Positions 34,813 through 42,534 of a stretch of 64,000 bases of DNA are shown here, piece by piece. The translations under genes and the position numbers were made by a program. The DNA comes from JALYRV01 sp040902895 (GTDB lineage Bacteria; Acidobacteriota; Vicinamibacteria; Vicinamibacterales; SCN-69-37), in the NCBI GenBank assembly GCA_040902895.1, contig JBBDWL010000024.1, forward strand, positions 124,001-188,000. Direction: 5' to 3'. The first letter of the stretch is position 1, and each line of letters starts with the position of its first letter. The notes below the pieces were generated by a model. The model had not been told where the DNA came from. It was given only the letters and a program-made list of their open reading frames with translations, and did no database searches.

Positions 34813-35475
34813 TCACTGTCGCTGTTCTACAAGTTTCAGTACTGCCCCCACGACCTCGTCAACGGACATCCCTGTCGTGTCGATGCGGATCGCGTCGGAA
34901 GCCATGGCGAGCGGCGAGGTCTTGCGCGTGCTGTCGAGGCGATCGCGCTCGGCCAGCGCCGTCGCCACCTGATCGACCGCGCCGGCCTGCGAGCTCGTAT
35001 GCGCGGGATCGGTCGCGCGCCGGCGCGCCCGTTCGTCGGCCGACGCGTCGAGGAACACCTTGACGTCGGCCTTCGGAAACACCACGGTGCCGATGTCGCG
35101 GCCCTCCATCACCAACCCACCCTTTGCCGCGTACTCGCGCTGCCGGCGCACGAGCGACTCGCGCACGTTCGGATGGCGCGCGACGATGCCGGCGGCGGCG
35201 TCCATTTCGGGCGTGCGGATGGCGCGCGTGATGTCGTGGCCGTCGACGCGGACCTCGCGGCCAAGCTCGAATTCCGCCGCGTCGGCGATCGTCGTGACGG
35301 CGTCCTCGTCGGAGAGATCGATGCCGTTGTGCCCCGCCATCCACGCCACCGCGCGATACATCGCGCCGGTGTCGACGTGCGTATATCCAAGCCGCTGCGC
35401 AAGCGTGCGCGCGACGGTGCCCTTGCCTGCGCCTGAGGGCCCGTCGATGGCGATGATCAGAGGACGCGAAGGCAT
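34813..35475 (-). CDS. cmk: Cytidylate kinase
   Basis: Phosphorylates CMP and dCMP with ATP. From the ATG at 35475 it is 220 aa. The P-loop is GPSGAGKG at residues 12-19, followed by HVDTGAMYRAVAW and EGRDIGTVVFP. An in-frame ATG at 35493 is possible, but a CATAAT hexamer lies 6 nt before 35475, matching the leaderless pattern in this genome. The start region overlaps the promoter of the divergent hydrolase gene. Confidence 0.93.
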   Translation of the reverse strand: MPSRPLIIAIDGPSGAGKGTVARTLAQRLGYTHVDTGAMYRAVAWMAGHNGIDLSDEDAVTTIADAAEFELGREVRVDGHDITRAIRTPEMDAAAGIVARHPNVRESLVRRQREYAAKGGLVMEGRDIGTVVFPKADVKVFLDASADERARRRATDPAHTSSQAGAVDQVATALAERDRLDSTRKTSPLAMASDAIRIDTTGMSVDEVVGAVLKLVEQRQ

Positions 35476-35481
35476 CGAGAC

Positions 35482-35489
35482 ATTATGAT
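35482..35489. promoter_or_regulatory. Overlapping divergent -10 hexamers
   Basis: Plus strand: TATGAT (35484-35489), 6 nt before the hydrolase GTG at 35496. Minus strand: CATAAT (35487-35482), 6 nt before the cmk ATG at 35475. The two hexamers share four base pairs, so RNA polymerase can open only one direction at a time. Confidence 0.5.
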
Positions 35490-35495
35490 TCATCC

Positions 35496-36659
35496 GTGCG
35501 CAGAAGCCTGAAGCTTGCCGCGGCCGCGTTCGCCGTGATCGTGGCCGTGGCGGCGTTCGCGCTGAAGCCGTACGCCGACAGCGCCGCCTTCATCATGGAT
35601 TTGGGCGGCGTGCAGCACTGGACGCGCGGTCTGCTGCCGCGCGCGCGATCCGAGGTCACCTGGCGCGACGTCGCGGTCCCCACGCGGCACGGCCCGCTTG
35701 CCGCGCGCGTTTACACACCCTCCGACGGCGCGGCATCCGCGCCAAGCTTCATCATCTTTCCCGGCATTCATCGCGGCGGGGTCGAGGAGCCGCGGCTTGC
35801 GGGATTCTCACGCCGCTTTGCATCGGGCCGCGTCAATGTCGTGAGCGTTCCGCTGCCGGATCTGCGCGAGTTCCGCGTCACGATGCGGTCGATCGATCAG
35901 ATCGAAGACGCCACGCTATGGGCCGCGAACGAGCCGGGAATCGGGCGCGGCGGGAAGGTTGGCCTCGGCGGCGTGAGCTTCGCGGGAGGCCTCAGCCTGG
36001 TGGCGGCCGGACGCCCGGCGCTGCGCGATCGGCTGTCGATGGTGGTCTCGTTCGGCGGCTACGGTGACCTCGCGCGCGTGCTCCGGTTCCTCTGCACCGG
36101 CATCCTGCCCGACGGCCGCCGTGGCTCACCGCACGACTACGGCGTCGTCGTCGCGCTGCTCGAAGTGGCGCCGTCGATGGTGCCGCCCGATCAGGTCGCG
36201 CCGCTCCGGCGCGGCGTGCTGACGTTTCTCGAGGGCTCGCTGCACGATCAGACCGACAAGCCGCGAGCCACCGCGCTGTTCGCCGACGCGCGTGAGCAGC
36301 AGACGACGCTGCCCGAACCATCGAGCACACTGCTCGGGTGGGTGAACGATCGCGCAGTGGCGCAGCTCGGCGCGGCGGTGCTGCCGCATGTCGAGAAACT
36401 ATCGGGCACCGAGGCGCTTTCGCCCGAGCACACGGCGCCGGCCGTGGCGCCTGTGTTTCTGCTGCATGGCGCGGAAGACAACGTCATCCCGTCGGCCGAG
36501 ACGCCGCTCGTGGCCACCTATCTGCGCCGGAGCGGCAACACGCACGTGCGCGCGCTGCTGACGCCGCTGGTCTCGCACGCCACCCTGCAGACCGACGCGC
36601 CGCTCGCCGACGCCTGGGACTTGGTTGTGTTCTGGAAACAGATGATGAGTGCTCGTTAA
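35496..36659 (+). CDS. Alpha/beta hydrolase-fold protein, membrane-anchored or exported
   Basis: 387 aa. An N-terminal hydrophobic segment (LAAAAFAVIVAVAAFAL) is a signal anchor or signal peptide. The hydrolase fold is suggested by the nucleophile elbow GGVSFAGG, an Asp in LLHGAEDNVIP, and a His in PLVSHATLQ, in the right order for a Ser-Asp-His triad. The substrate is unknown. It lies on the opposite strand between rluB and cmk, two genes that are commonly co-oriented neighbours. GTG start is 6 nt after a TATGAT hexamer. Confidence 0.75.
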   Translation: MRRSLKLAAAAFAVIVAVAAFALKPYADSAAFIMDLGGVQHWTRGLLPRARSEVTWRDVAVPTRHGPLAARVYTPSDGAASAPSFIIFPGIHRGGVEEPRLAGFSRRFASGRVNVVSVPLPDLREFRVTMRSIDQIEDATLWAANEPGIGRGGKVGLGGVSFAGGLSLVAAGRPALRDRLSMVVSFGGYGDLARVLRFLCTGILPDGRRGSPHDYGVVVALLEVAPSMVPPDQVAPLRRGVLTFLEGSLHDQTDKPRATALFADAREQQTTLPEPSSTLLGWVNDRAVAQLGAAVLPHVEKLSGTEALSPEHTAPAVAPVFLLHGAEDNVIPSAETPLVATYLRRSGNTHVRALLTPLVSHATLQTDAPLADAWDLVVFWKQMMSAR

Positions 36660-36661
36660 GA

Positions 36662-37462
36662 CTAGACCTGTTGTTTAGTCTTTGATCTTGGATCTTTTGT
36701 CTTGGTGAGTGACGCAATCTCGCGCGGCGCGAGGTCGCGCATCTCTCCTGGTTTCAAGACGCCGATGCCGATCTTGCCGATGCGCACGCGCGTCAGCCGA
36801 AGCACGGGATGACCGACGGCCTCGAGCATCCGCCGCACCTGACGGTTGCGACCTTCGCGCAGCACGACTTCGACGATGGCCTGGGGTGTCGTTTTTCCTT
36901 CCCTGACGTGCACGATGTTCACGCCGGCGGGCTGGGTGCGCTCGCCGTCGAGCGGGATGCCTTTGCGGAGACGATCGAGCGCTTTCGCATCGGGGATGCC
37001 GCGCACGCGCGCCTCGTACGCGCGCTCGAGCCCGTAGCGCGGATGCATCAGCCGCTCGGCGAAGGCGCCGTCGTTGGTGAGGATGATGAGTCCGTCGGAT
37101 TCATAGTCGAGACGGCCGACCGGATAGAAATAGCCGCGGATGCGCGCGCGCTCGAGCAGATCGATGACCGTCGGACGCTGTTCGGGATCGCTGCGCGTGC
37201 TGACGTAGCCGCGCGGCTTGTACATGAGGATGTAGCGGCGCTCGGGCTTTGGCAGCCGCCTGCCATCGACACGGATGTCATCGACCACGGGATCGGCGCG
37301 CGTGCCGAGCTCGCGGACGGCCTTGCCGTTGACCATGACACGGCCGTCGAGAATCAGCTGCTCCGCCGCGCGGCGCGAGGCGACACCCGCCTCGGAGATC
37401 AGCTTCTGCAGGCGAACGCCACGCTCATCGGTCCCGGAGCGGACGGGTTTAGTGGGTGACAT
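36662..37462 (-). CDS. rluB: Ribosomal large subunit pseudouridine synthase, RluB family
   Basis: 266 aa. An N-terminal S4 RNA-binding domain (VRLQKLISEAGVASRRAAEQLI) precedes the RsuA/RluB-type catalytic domain, with the catalytic Asp in GRLDYESDG and the C-terminal GRNRQVRRML. It is expected to make a pseudouridine in 23S rRNA helix 89. The start overlaps scpB by 14 bp. The last 15 codons are made of 7-bp repeat units, giving a Lys/Thr-rich tail not needed for the fold. Confidence 0.93.
   Translation of the reverse strand: MSPTKPVRSGTDERGVRLQKLISEAGVASRRAAEQLILDGRVMVNGKAVRELGTRADPVVDDIRVDGRRLPKPERRYILMYKPRGYVSTRSDPEQRPTVIDLLERARIRGYFYPVGRLDYESDGLIILTNDGAFAERLMHPRYGLERAYEARVRGIPDAKALDRLRKGIPLDGERTQPAGVNIVHVREGKTTPQAIVEVVLREGRNRQVRRMLEAVGHPVLRLTRVRIGKIGIGVLKPGEMRDLAPREIASLTKTKDPRSKTKQQV
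36674..36708. repeat. Heptamer array inside the 3' end of rluB, AAAGACT family
   Basis: Five in-phase 7-bp units, read on the minus strand as GACAAAA, GATCCAA, GATCAAA and GACTAAA, preceded by TCACCAA and followed by CAACAGGT. The array is translated as the C-terminal tail of RluB. It matches the array at 23997-24031, including the AACAGGT that follows. Confidence 0.8.
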
Positions 37463-38264
37463 CCTTTTTCGGGCTCGCTTCGCTCGCCAACTCGGAACTT
37501 AGAACTTCGAACTCAGAACTACGTTTGGAGTTCTGAGTTTTCAGTTCTAAGTTCTCCTCGAACGGCAGCGCCGCGGTCTCGGGCGCGGCCTCACCAAGTC
37601 CGGGAAGCTCGAACCCAAGCAGCTCCGACATGTCTTCGACCTTCGGCAAATCAGACAGATCGTTGAGACCGAAGCGTTCGAGGAACTCGCGCGTGGTGCC
37701 GTACATGAACGGCCGGCCAACGACCTGCTTGCGGCCGACGATTCGCACGAGCTTGCGATCGAGGAGCGTCGCGAGCACACCCGAGGTGTTGACGCCGCGG
37801 ATCTCGGCGATCTCGGGCGCGGTCACCGGCTGCTTGTAGGCAATCACGGCGAGCGTTTCGAGCGCGGCCACCGACAGTTTCTGCGTCGTGCGCTCGTGGA
37901 AGAGACGCCGCACCCACTCGTGCAGCTCGGGCCGCGTGACGATCTGGTACCCGCCCGCCACTTCCACGAGCTGCAGCCCTCCGGGCCGGTCGTACGCGGC
38001 GCGCACGGCTTCGACCGCCGCCTTGACGTCTTCCTTCGGCTCCGAATCGAGCAGCTTCGACAGCATCTTGAGCGAAATCGGATCGGGGGACGCGAAGATC
38101 AGGGCTTCAATCGTCGCCATCAACTGCTCGGATACGGCAGGAACCGCTGGAACCGCTGGTTCCGCAGGTTCCCCTGGTTCCACAGGTTCCCCTGGTTCGG
38201 TTCGGGTGTTCACGGGTTCCACCGGTTCCATGAGTTCGATCGGTTCGCTGCGTTTCTTCGCCAA
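37449..38264 (-). CDS. scpB: Segregation and condensation protein B
   Basis: Kleisin-interacting winged-helix subunit of the SMC-ScpAB condensin. 271 aa. The core runs from about residue 45 (QLMATIEALIFASPDPIS) through KQPVTAPEIAEIRGV to GRPFMYGTTREFLERFGL. It has two non-standard ends: an N-terminal run of Xaa-Glu-Pro tripeptides encoded by 9-bp repeats, and a C-terminal tail encoded by a 7-bp inverted repeat. TTG start at 38264 has GAGG 7 nt upstream and follows scpA after 9 bp. Confidence 0.92.
   Translation of the reverse strand: MAKKRSEPIELMEPVEPVNTRTEPGEPVEPGEPAEPAVPAVPAVSEQLMATIEALIFASPDPISLKMLSKLLDSEPKEDVKAAVEAVRAAYDRPGGLQLVEVAGGYQIVTRPELHEWVRRLFHERTTQKLSVAALETLAVIAYKQPVTAPEIAEIRGVNTSGVLATLLDRKLVRIVGRKQVVGRPFMYGTTREFLERFGLNDLSDLPKVEDMSELLGFELPGLGEAAPETAALPFEENLELKTQNSKRSSEFEVLSSELASEASPKKDVTH
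37495..37556. repeat. Perfectly phased inverted heptamer array inside scpB
   Basis: Left arm, four 7-bp units (GAACTTA, GAACTTC, GAACTCA, GAACTAC) at 37495-37522. A 6-nt spacer follows, then a right arm of four complementary units (AGTTCTG, AGTTTTC, AGTTCTA, AGTTCTC) at 37529-37556. It encodes part of the ScpB C-terminal tail and would form a long imperfect RNA hairpin across the scpB-rluB junction. Confidence 0.88.
38140..38249. repeat. 9-bp array encoding Xaa-Glu-Pro repeats in ScpB
   Basis: About twelve in-phase 9-bp units of the type GGTTCCNNN (plus strand), the first two reading GGAACCGCT. On the coding strand they give tripeptides such as VEP, GEP, AEP and AVP. Because 9 is a multiple of 3 the array can grow or shrink without a frameshift. 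Confidence 0.85.
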
Positions 38265-38273
38265 CAGAGACCT

Positions 38274-39050
38274 CTAGGAGGAGATTGTAAAGTCTGGCGC
38301 GCCCGCCGGCCGTTCCCGTTTGTAGACGCGGATGTCGCCGAAGGCGCCGCCCTGGAATACCCGCACGAGCTTGAGCCGGATCATCTCGAGCAGCGCGAGA
38401 AACGTGACGATCATGCCTGCTTTGGTCTGCACGTCGGCGAATAAATCCTCGAAGCCGCAGGCCTCGGTCTCTGACAGCCGCGCCAGCAGCTGCGCGATGC
38501 GGGTTTCGATCGGTATCTGCTCGGGCGGCAGAGGCATCTTCGGCCGCTGTTTGGCGCGCTCGAGCACCTGCCGGAACGCCGCCATGAGGCTGAACAAATC
38601 GACTTCGAGCTCGGGCTCGACCGGATCGCCCGCGACATCGGCAAGCCGCTCGTCCGGGCGCGTCCACTGGGCGCTGCGCAGCGTTTCCTTTTCATGCAGC
38701 AGCTCGGCGGCCGCTTTGAACTTCTGGTGCTCCAGCAGCCGCCGCACCAGCGCTTCGCGCGGATCCTCGTCGGGATCCTCCTGCTTCGGATCGGGCCTCG
38801 GCAGCAGCATGCGCGACTTCACATGAATGAGCGTCGCCGCCATCACGAGGAACTCGCCGGCGATGTCGAGATTCATCTCCTGCATCAGCTCGACGTAATC
38901 CAGGTACTGCTTCGTGATGATCGCGATCGGGATGTCGTAGATGTTCAGCTCATTCTTCTTGATCAGATGCAGCAGCAGATCGAGCGGCCCCTCGAAGTTG
39001 TCGAGGCGCACGGGGTAGCCTTCGAGAATCGATTCGAATTCTTCGGGCAT
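38274..39050 (-). CDS. scpA: Segregation and condensation protein A (kleisin)
   Basis: 258 aa kleisin that bridges the SMC heads in the condensin complex. The N-terminal motif FEGPLDLLLHLIKKNELNI is diagnostic; ITKQYLDYVELM and EFLVMAATLIHVKSRMLLP follow, and the C-terminal winged helix contains MIVTFLALLEMIRLKLV. ATG at 39050 lies 2 bp after the trpS stop. It forms an operon with trpS, scpB and rluB. Confidence 0.94.
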   Translation of the reverse strand: MPEEFESILEGYPVRLDNFEGPLDLLLHLIKKNELNIYDIPIAIITKQYLDYVELMQEMNLDIAGEFLVMAATLIHVKSRMLLPRPDPKQEDPDEDPREALVRRLLEHQKFKAAAELLHEKETLRSAQWTRPDERLADVAGDPVEPELEVDLFSLMAAFRQVLERAKQRPKMPLPPEQIPIETRIAQLLARLSETEACGFEDLFADVQTKAGMIVTFLALLEMIRLKLVRVFQGGAFGDIRVYKRERPAGAPDFTISS

Positions 39051-39052
39051 GG

Positions 39053-40045
39053 CTAGTACTTCAGCTTTACCGACGCGCGGACGCGATTCATCGTTTCCTG
39101 CGCCACCAGGCGCGCCTTGCGCGAGCCCTCGATCAGAATCTCGCGGATGCGATCCGGCTTCTCGAGCACGTTCGCGCGGCGCTCCCTGAGCGGATCCAGC
39201 ATCGCATTCATCGCCGCCGCCAGCTTCGTCTTGACTTCGACATCGCCGACCGTGCCGGCCCGGTATCGGGCCTTGAGATCCTCGACCTCGCCGCGGTTCG
39301 GATTGAAGGCGTCGTGATAAATGAACACCGGATTGCCTTCGACCGTGCCCGGGATGTCGGCGCGCACGCGCTTCGGATCCGTGTACATCTGCCGCACCTT
39401 CTGCCTGACGGTCTCGGCGTCATCCGACAGATCGATCGTATTGCCGTAGCTCTTGCTCATCTTCCGGTTGTCGAGGCCAGGCAGCCGCGGCGTCGGCGTC
39501 AGCAGCGGCTGCGCCTCGACGAGCGCGCCGCCGCCATAGAAATTATTGAAGCGGCGCACGACTTCGCGCGAGAGCTCCAGGTGCGGCACCTGATCCTCGC
39601 CGACCGGCACGAACCGGCCGTCATAGATCGCGACGTCCGCGGTCTGCAGCAGTGGATAGCCGAGAAAGCCGAGATTCGAGAGATCCTTCTCACTCAGCTG
39701 CTCGATCTGTTCCTTGTAGGTGGGCACGCGCTCGAGCCACGAGATCGGCGTGATCATCTGCAGCAGCAGGTACAGCTCCGCGTGCTCGGGCACCAGCGAC
39801 TGCACGAAGACGGTGCTCTTGTCGGGATCGACGCCGGCCGCAATCCAGTCGACCGCGTTGTCGAGCGCGCTGGCCGTGATGCCTTCGGTCGACGCATAGT
39901 CGCTGGTCAGCGCGTGCCAGTCGGCGACGAAGTAGAAGCAGTCGTACTTCTGCTGCAGCGCCGTCCAGTTCTGCAGCGCGCCAACGAGATGGCCAAGATG
40001 CAGTTTTCCCGTCGGGCGCATGCCCGAGACGACGCGAGCCGTCAT
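39053..40045 (-). CDS. trpS: Tryptophanyl-tRNA synthetase
   Basis: Class I synthetase for tRNA-Trp, 330 aa. The HIGH motif is HLGH at residues 16-19 (GMRPTGKLHLGHLVG), and the KMSKS loop is RKMSKSYGN. ATG at 40045 overlaps the stop of the protease gene by 4 bp; the frame is open to 40672 but only as an overlap with that gene. Confidence 0.96.
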   Translation of the reverse strand: MTARVVSGMRPTGKLHLGHLVGALQNWTALQQKYDCFYFVADWHALTSDYASTEGITASALDNAVDWIAAGVDPDKSTVFVQSLVPEHAELYLLLQMITPISWLERVPTYKEQIEQLSEKDLSNLGFLGYPLLQTADVAIYDGRFVPVGEDQVPHLELSREVVRRFNNFYGGGALVEAQPLLTPTPRLPGLDNRKMSKSYGNTIDLSDDAETVRQKVRQMYTDPKRVRADIPGTVEGNPVFIYHDAFNPNRGEVEDLKARYRAGTVGDVEVKTKLAAAMNAMLDPLRERRANVLEKPDRIREILIEGSRKARLVAQETMNRVRASVKLKY

Positions 40046-40665
40046 GGCAGCAGTATCCTGGTCAGAAACAGCGCGGGCGGAATGATGATGCGCGAGAAGA
40101 GACCCGTGAGGAGCACGGCATAGAGGATGAGAAAGCCCCACGGCCGCACGAGCCGATCGTACGCGGCGGCGGTATGTTCGGGCAGCAGTCCCCCGATGAC
40201 GTTGCCGCCGTCGAGCGGTGGCACCGGCAGCAGGTTGAACAGCGCCAGCAGCACGTTCAGGAACACGGCCTGGGCGAGCAGCAGCCCGGCCCAGCCCTGC
40301 ACCAGGCCGCCGGGAAACATCAGCCACGCCGCCGCGGCCAGAATCGCGGCCTGCAACAGGTTGCTGGCCGGACCGGCCGCCGCGATGTACATGAAGTCGC
40401 GCCGCGGATGCTGCAACTGGTGCAGGTTGACCGGCACGGGCTTGGCCCATCCGATGATCGGCAGACCGGTGAGAATCGCAATGCCGGGCAGCAGCAGCGT
40501 GCCGATCGGGTCGATGTGCGCACCCGGATTGATCGTCAATCTGCCGAGAAGCCGCGCCGTCGGATCGCCGAGCCGGTCGGCCGCCCAGGCATGCGCCGCC
40601 TCGTGAATCGAGAGCGAGAGCAGCAGCACGGCGAAGAGCGTGAGTTTGAGGGGAAGGTCTTCCAA
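40042..40665 (-). CDS. Site-2 protease family zinc metalloprotease (M50)
   Basis: 207-aa membrane protease with about five or six helices. Zinc motif HEAAH at residues 21-25 in the first helix; the third ligand is in the LDGG motif (PVPPLDGGNV). It lacks a PDZ domain, so it belongs to the short group commonly found beside trpS and scpAB. Substrates are unknown. TTG start at 40665; trpS overlaps its stop by 4 bp and uvrC ends 18 bp upstream. Confidence 0.9.
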   Translation of the reverse strand: MEDLPLKLTLFAVLLLSLSIHEAAHAWAADRLGDPTARLLGRLTINPGAHIDPIGTLLLPGIAILTGLPIIGWAKPVPVNLHQLQHPRRDFMYIAAAGPASNLLQAAILAAAAWLMFPGGLVQGWAGLLLAQAVFLNVLLALFNLLPVPPLDGGNVIGGLLPEHTAAAYDRLVRPWGFLILYAVLLTGLFSRIIIPPALFLTRILLP

Positions 40666-40683
40666 GGGCCACGTAAGAATACC

Positions 40684-42534
40684 CTACGCATTTGCGAAAA
40701 AGCCGAGGATTGCGTCCGCTCCTTTGGTGCCGACGACTGTGGTCAGCTCTTCGCGCGTCGCCCGGCGCACGCCTGACAGGCTGCCGAACGCGCGCAGCAG
40801 CGCACGCCGGCGTCCGGGACCGATCCCGGGAATCTGCTCGAGCTCGCTGGTGAGATCGCGTTTGGTGCGGCGCGCACGGTGGAAGGTCACGGCGAAGCGG
40901 TGCGCCTCATCGCGGATCCGCTGCATCAACAGCAGTGCCGGACTCGATTTGGGCAGGGCGATCGGGTCTTCACGATCGCGCACGAACAGCAGCTCTTCCT
41001 TCTTGGCAATGCCGGCGGCCACCAGATTTGCCAGCCCGAGCTCGGCGAGGGCGTCGTACGCCGCATGCAACTGGCCTTTGCCGCCGTCGATCAGAATCAG
41101 GTCGGGAAACGGCCCGCCCGCTTCGAGCACGTTGCGATAGCGCCGGAACACGACCTCGCGCATCGACAGAAAGTCGTCGTGCGCCGCTTCGCGAATCCTG
41201 AACTTGCGATATTCCGAGCGCCGCATCCGCCCGTCTTCGCACACCACCATCGACGCGACGGTCTCGCTGCCCTGAATCGTCGAGATGTCGAAACATTCGA
41301 TGCGGCGCGGCAAAGACGGCAGCGCGAACGCCTGGCGCAGCGTCTCGAGCGCGTCGTAGCTGCCCATGGCCGGCTGATTGAACCGCGTCTGATACGCCAC
41401 GGCCGCGTTGCGCGACGCGAGCTCCAGCAATCCGCGCTTGTCGCCGCGCCTGGGCACGACGATGCGGATGCGGCGTCCGGTGGTGATCGACAGCCATCCT
41501 TCGATTGCCTCGACATCGACCGCCGCGAGCGGCTCGCCGACATGAATCTCGGGCGGCGCCTCGCGCTCGGCATAAAACTGCTGGATCGCGGCCGTCAGGA
41601 TCTCGGCAACGTCACTGCCACGGTCCTCACTCTCACTCGCCTCACTCGCCTCACTCCCGTTACGCAGGTTCGCTTCGTACACGAGCTCCACTTTCTCGAT
41701 GACCTTCCCGTTCCGCATCTGAAAAATCTGCACCACCGCGCCCGATGCGCCGACCTTGATGCCGAACGCATCGCGATCGCTCTGGCCGGGCGTGGCCATC
41801 TTCTGCTGGCGCGCCTGCAGCGTCTCGATCGTCCGCACGGCATCGCGCAGGTGCGCGGCTTTCTCGTACTGCTCGGCGGCCGACGCGTCGGCCATCGCCG
41901 CGCGCATGCGCGCGAGGAGCTCGTCGTTGCGGCCCTCCAGAAAGAGGCGCGTCCGCTCGGCGGCGTCGCGGTATTCCTCGACGCTGCAGATCTCGGCCAC
42001 ACACGGCGCCAGGCAGCGCTTGATGTCGTACTCGAGGCACGGGCGTCCGCGCCGGCCGTCGATCACTTCGTTGCACGAGCGGATGCCGAACACGCGATGC
42101 GACAGGCTCATCGCGCGCCGCGCCAGCGCCGCGGGCATGAAGGGTCCCGCGTAGACGTCGCCGTCGCGCTCGACGCGCCGCGCCACCAGCACGCGCGGCG
42201 CAGGCTCGCTCACCGTGAGCCGCAGATAGGGGTACGTCTTGTCGTCGCGCAGCAGCACGTTGTAGCGCGGCGCCCGCTGTTTGATCAGATTGTTCTCGAG
42301 CGCCAGCGCTTCGACGACCGAGTCGGTCACGATGAAGTCGAGCGTGTCGGCCTCGTCGAGCAGCGCGTCGTGCCGCGGGCTCGTGCCATACGCGCCCAGA
42401 TAGCTGCGCGCGCGGTCGCGCAGCGCGCGCGCCTTGCCCACATAGAGCGTTTCGCCGCCCCGTCCCAGGAACAGATACACCCCGGGCTGCTCAGGCAGCC
42501 GGTTGATCTGTGTCTTGAGGTCGCTGATGGCCAT
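40684..42534 (-). CDS. uvrC: Excinuclease ABC subunit C
   Basis: Makes both incisions in nucleotide excision repair. 616 aa. The N-terminal GIY-YIG nuclease (PGVYLFLG, LYVGKA) is followed by a Cys cluster (CLEYDIKRCLAPC), a UvrB-binding UVR region (SAAEQYEKAAHLRDAV), the RNase H-like nuclease (ECFDISTIQG, LILIDGGKGQ), and C-terminal helix-hairpin-helix motifs (IPGIGPGRRRALL). A Ser/Glu-rich loop is encoded by 9-bp repeats. Its ATG overlaps a possible ATG of the divergent phosphatidyltransferase gene in the palindrome CCATGG. Confidence 0.96.
   Translation of the reverse strand: MAISDLKTQINRLPEQPGVYLFLGRGGETLYVGKARALRDRARSYLGAYGTSPRHDALLDEADTLDFIVTDSVVEALALENNLIKQRAPRYNVLLRDDKTYPYLRLTVSEPAPRVLVARRVERDGDVYAGPFMPAALARRAMSLSHRVFGIRSCNEVIDGRRGRPCLEYDIKRCLAPCVAEICSVEEYRDAAERTRLFLEGRNDELLARMRAAMADASAAEQYEKAAHLRDAVRTIETLQARQQKMATPGQSDRDAFGIKVGASGAVVQIFQMRNGKVIEKVELVYEANLRNGSEASEASESEDRGSDVAEILTAAIQQFYAEREAPPEIHVGEPLAAVDVEAIEGWLSITTGRRIRIVVPRRGDKRGLLELASRNAAVAYQTRFNQPAMGSYDALETLRQAFALPSLPRRIECFDISTIQGSETVASMVVCEDGRMRRSEYRKFRIREAAHDDFLSMREVVFRRYRNVLEAGGPFPDLILIDGGKGQLHAAYDALAELGLANLVAAGIAKKEELLFVRDREDPIALPKSSPALLLMQRIRDEAHRFAVTFHRARRTKRDLTSELEQIPGIGPGRRRALLRAFGSLSGVRRATREELTTVVGTKGADAILGFFANA
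41632..41658. repeat. 9-bp tandem repeat in uvrC
   Basis: Three in-phase 9-bp units (CTCACTCGC twice, then CTCACTCCC), with a decayed copy before them. They encode a Ser/Glu/Ala-rich linker (GSEASEASESE) between the UVR region and the RNase H-like domain. Confidence 0.8.
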
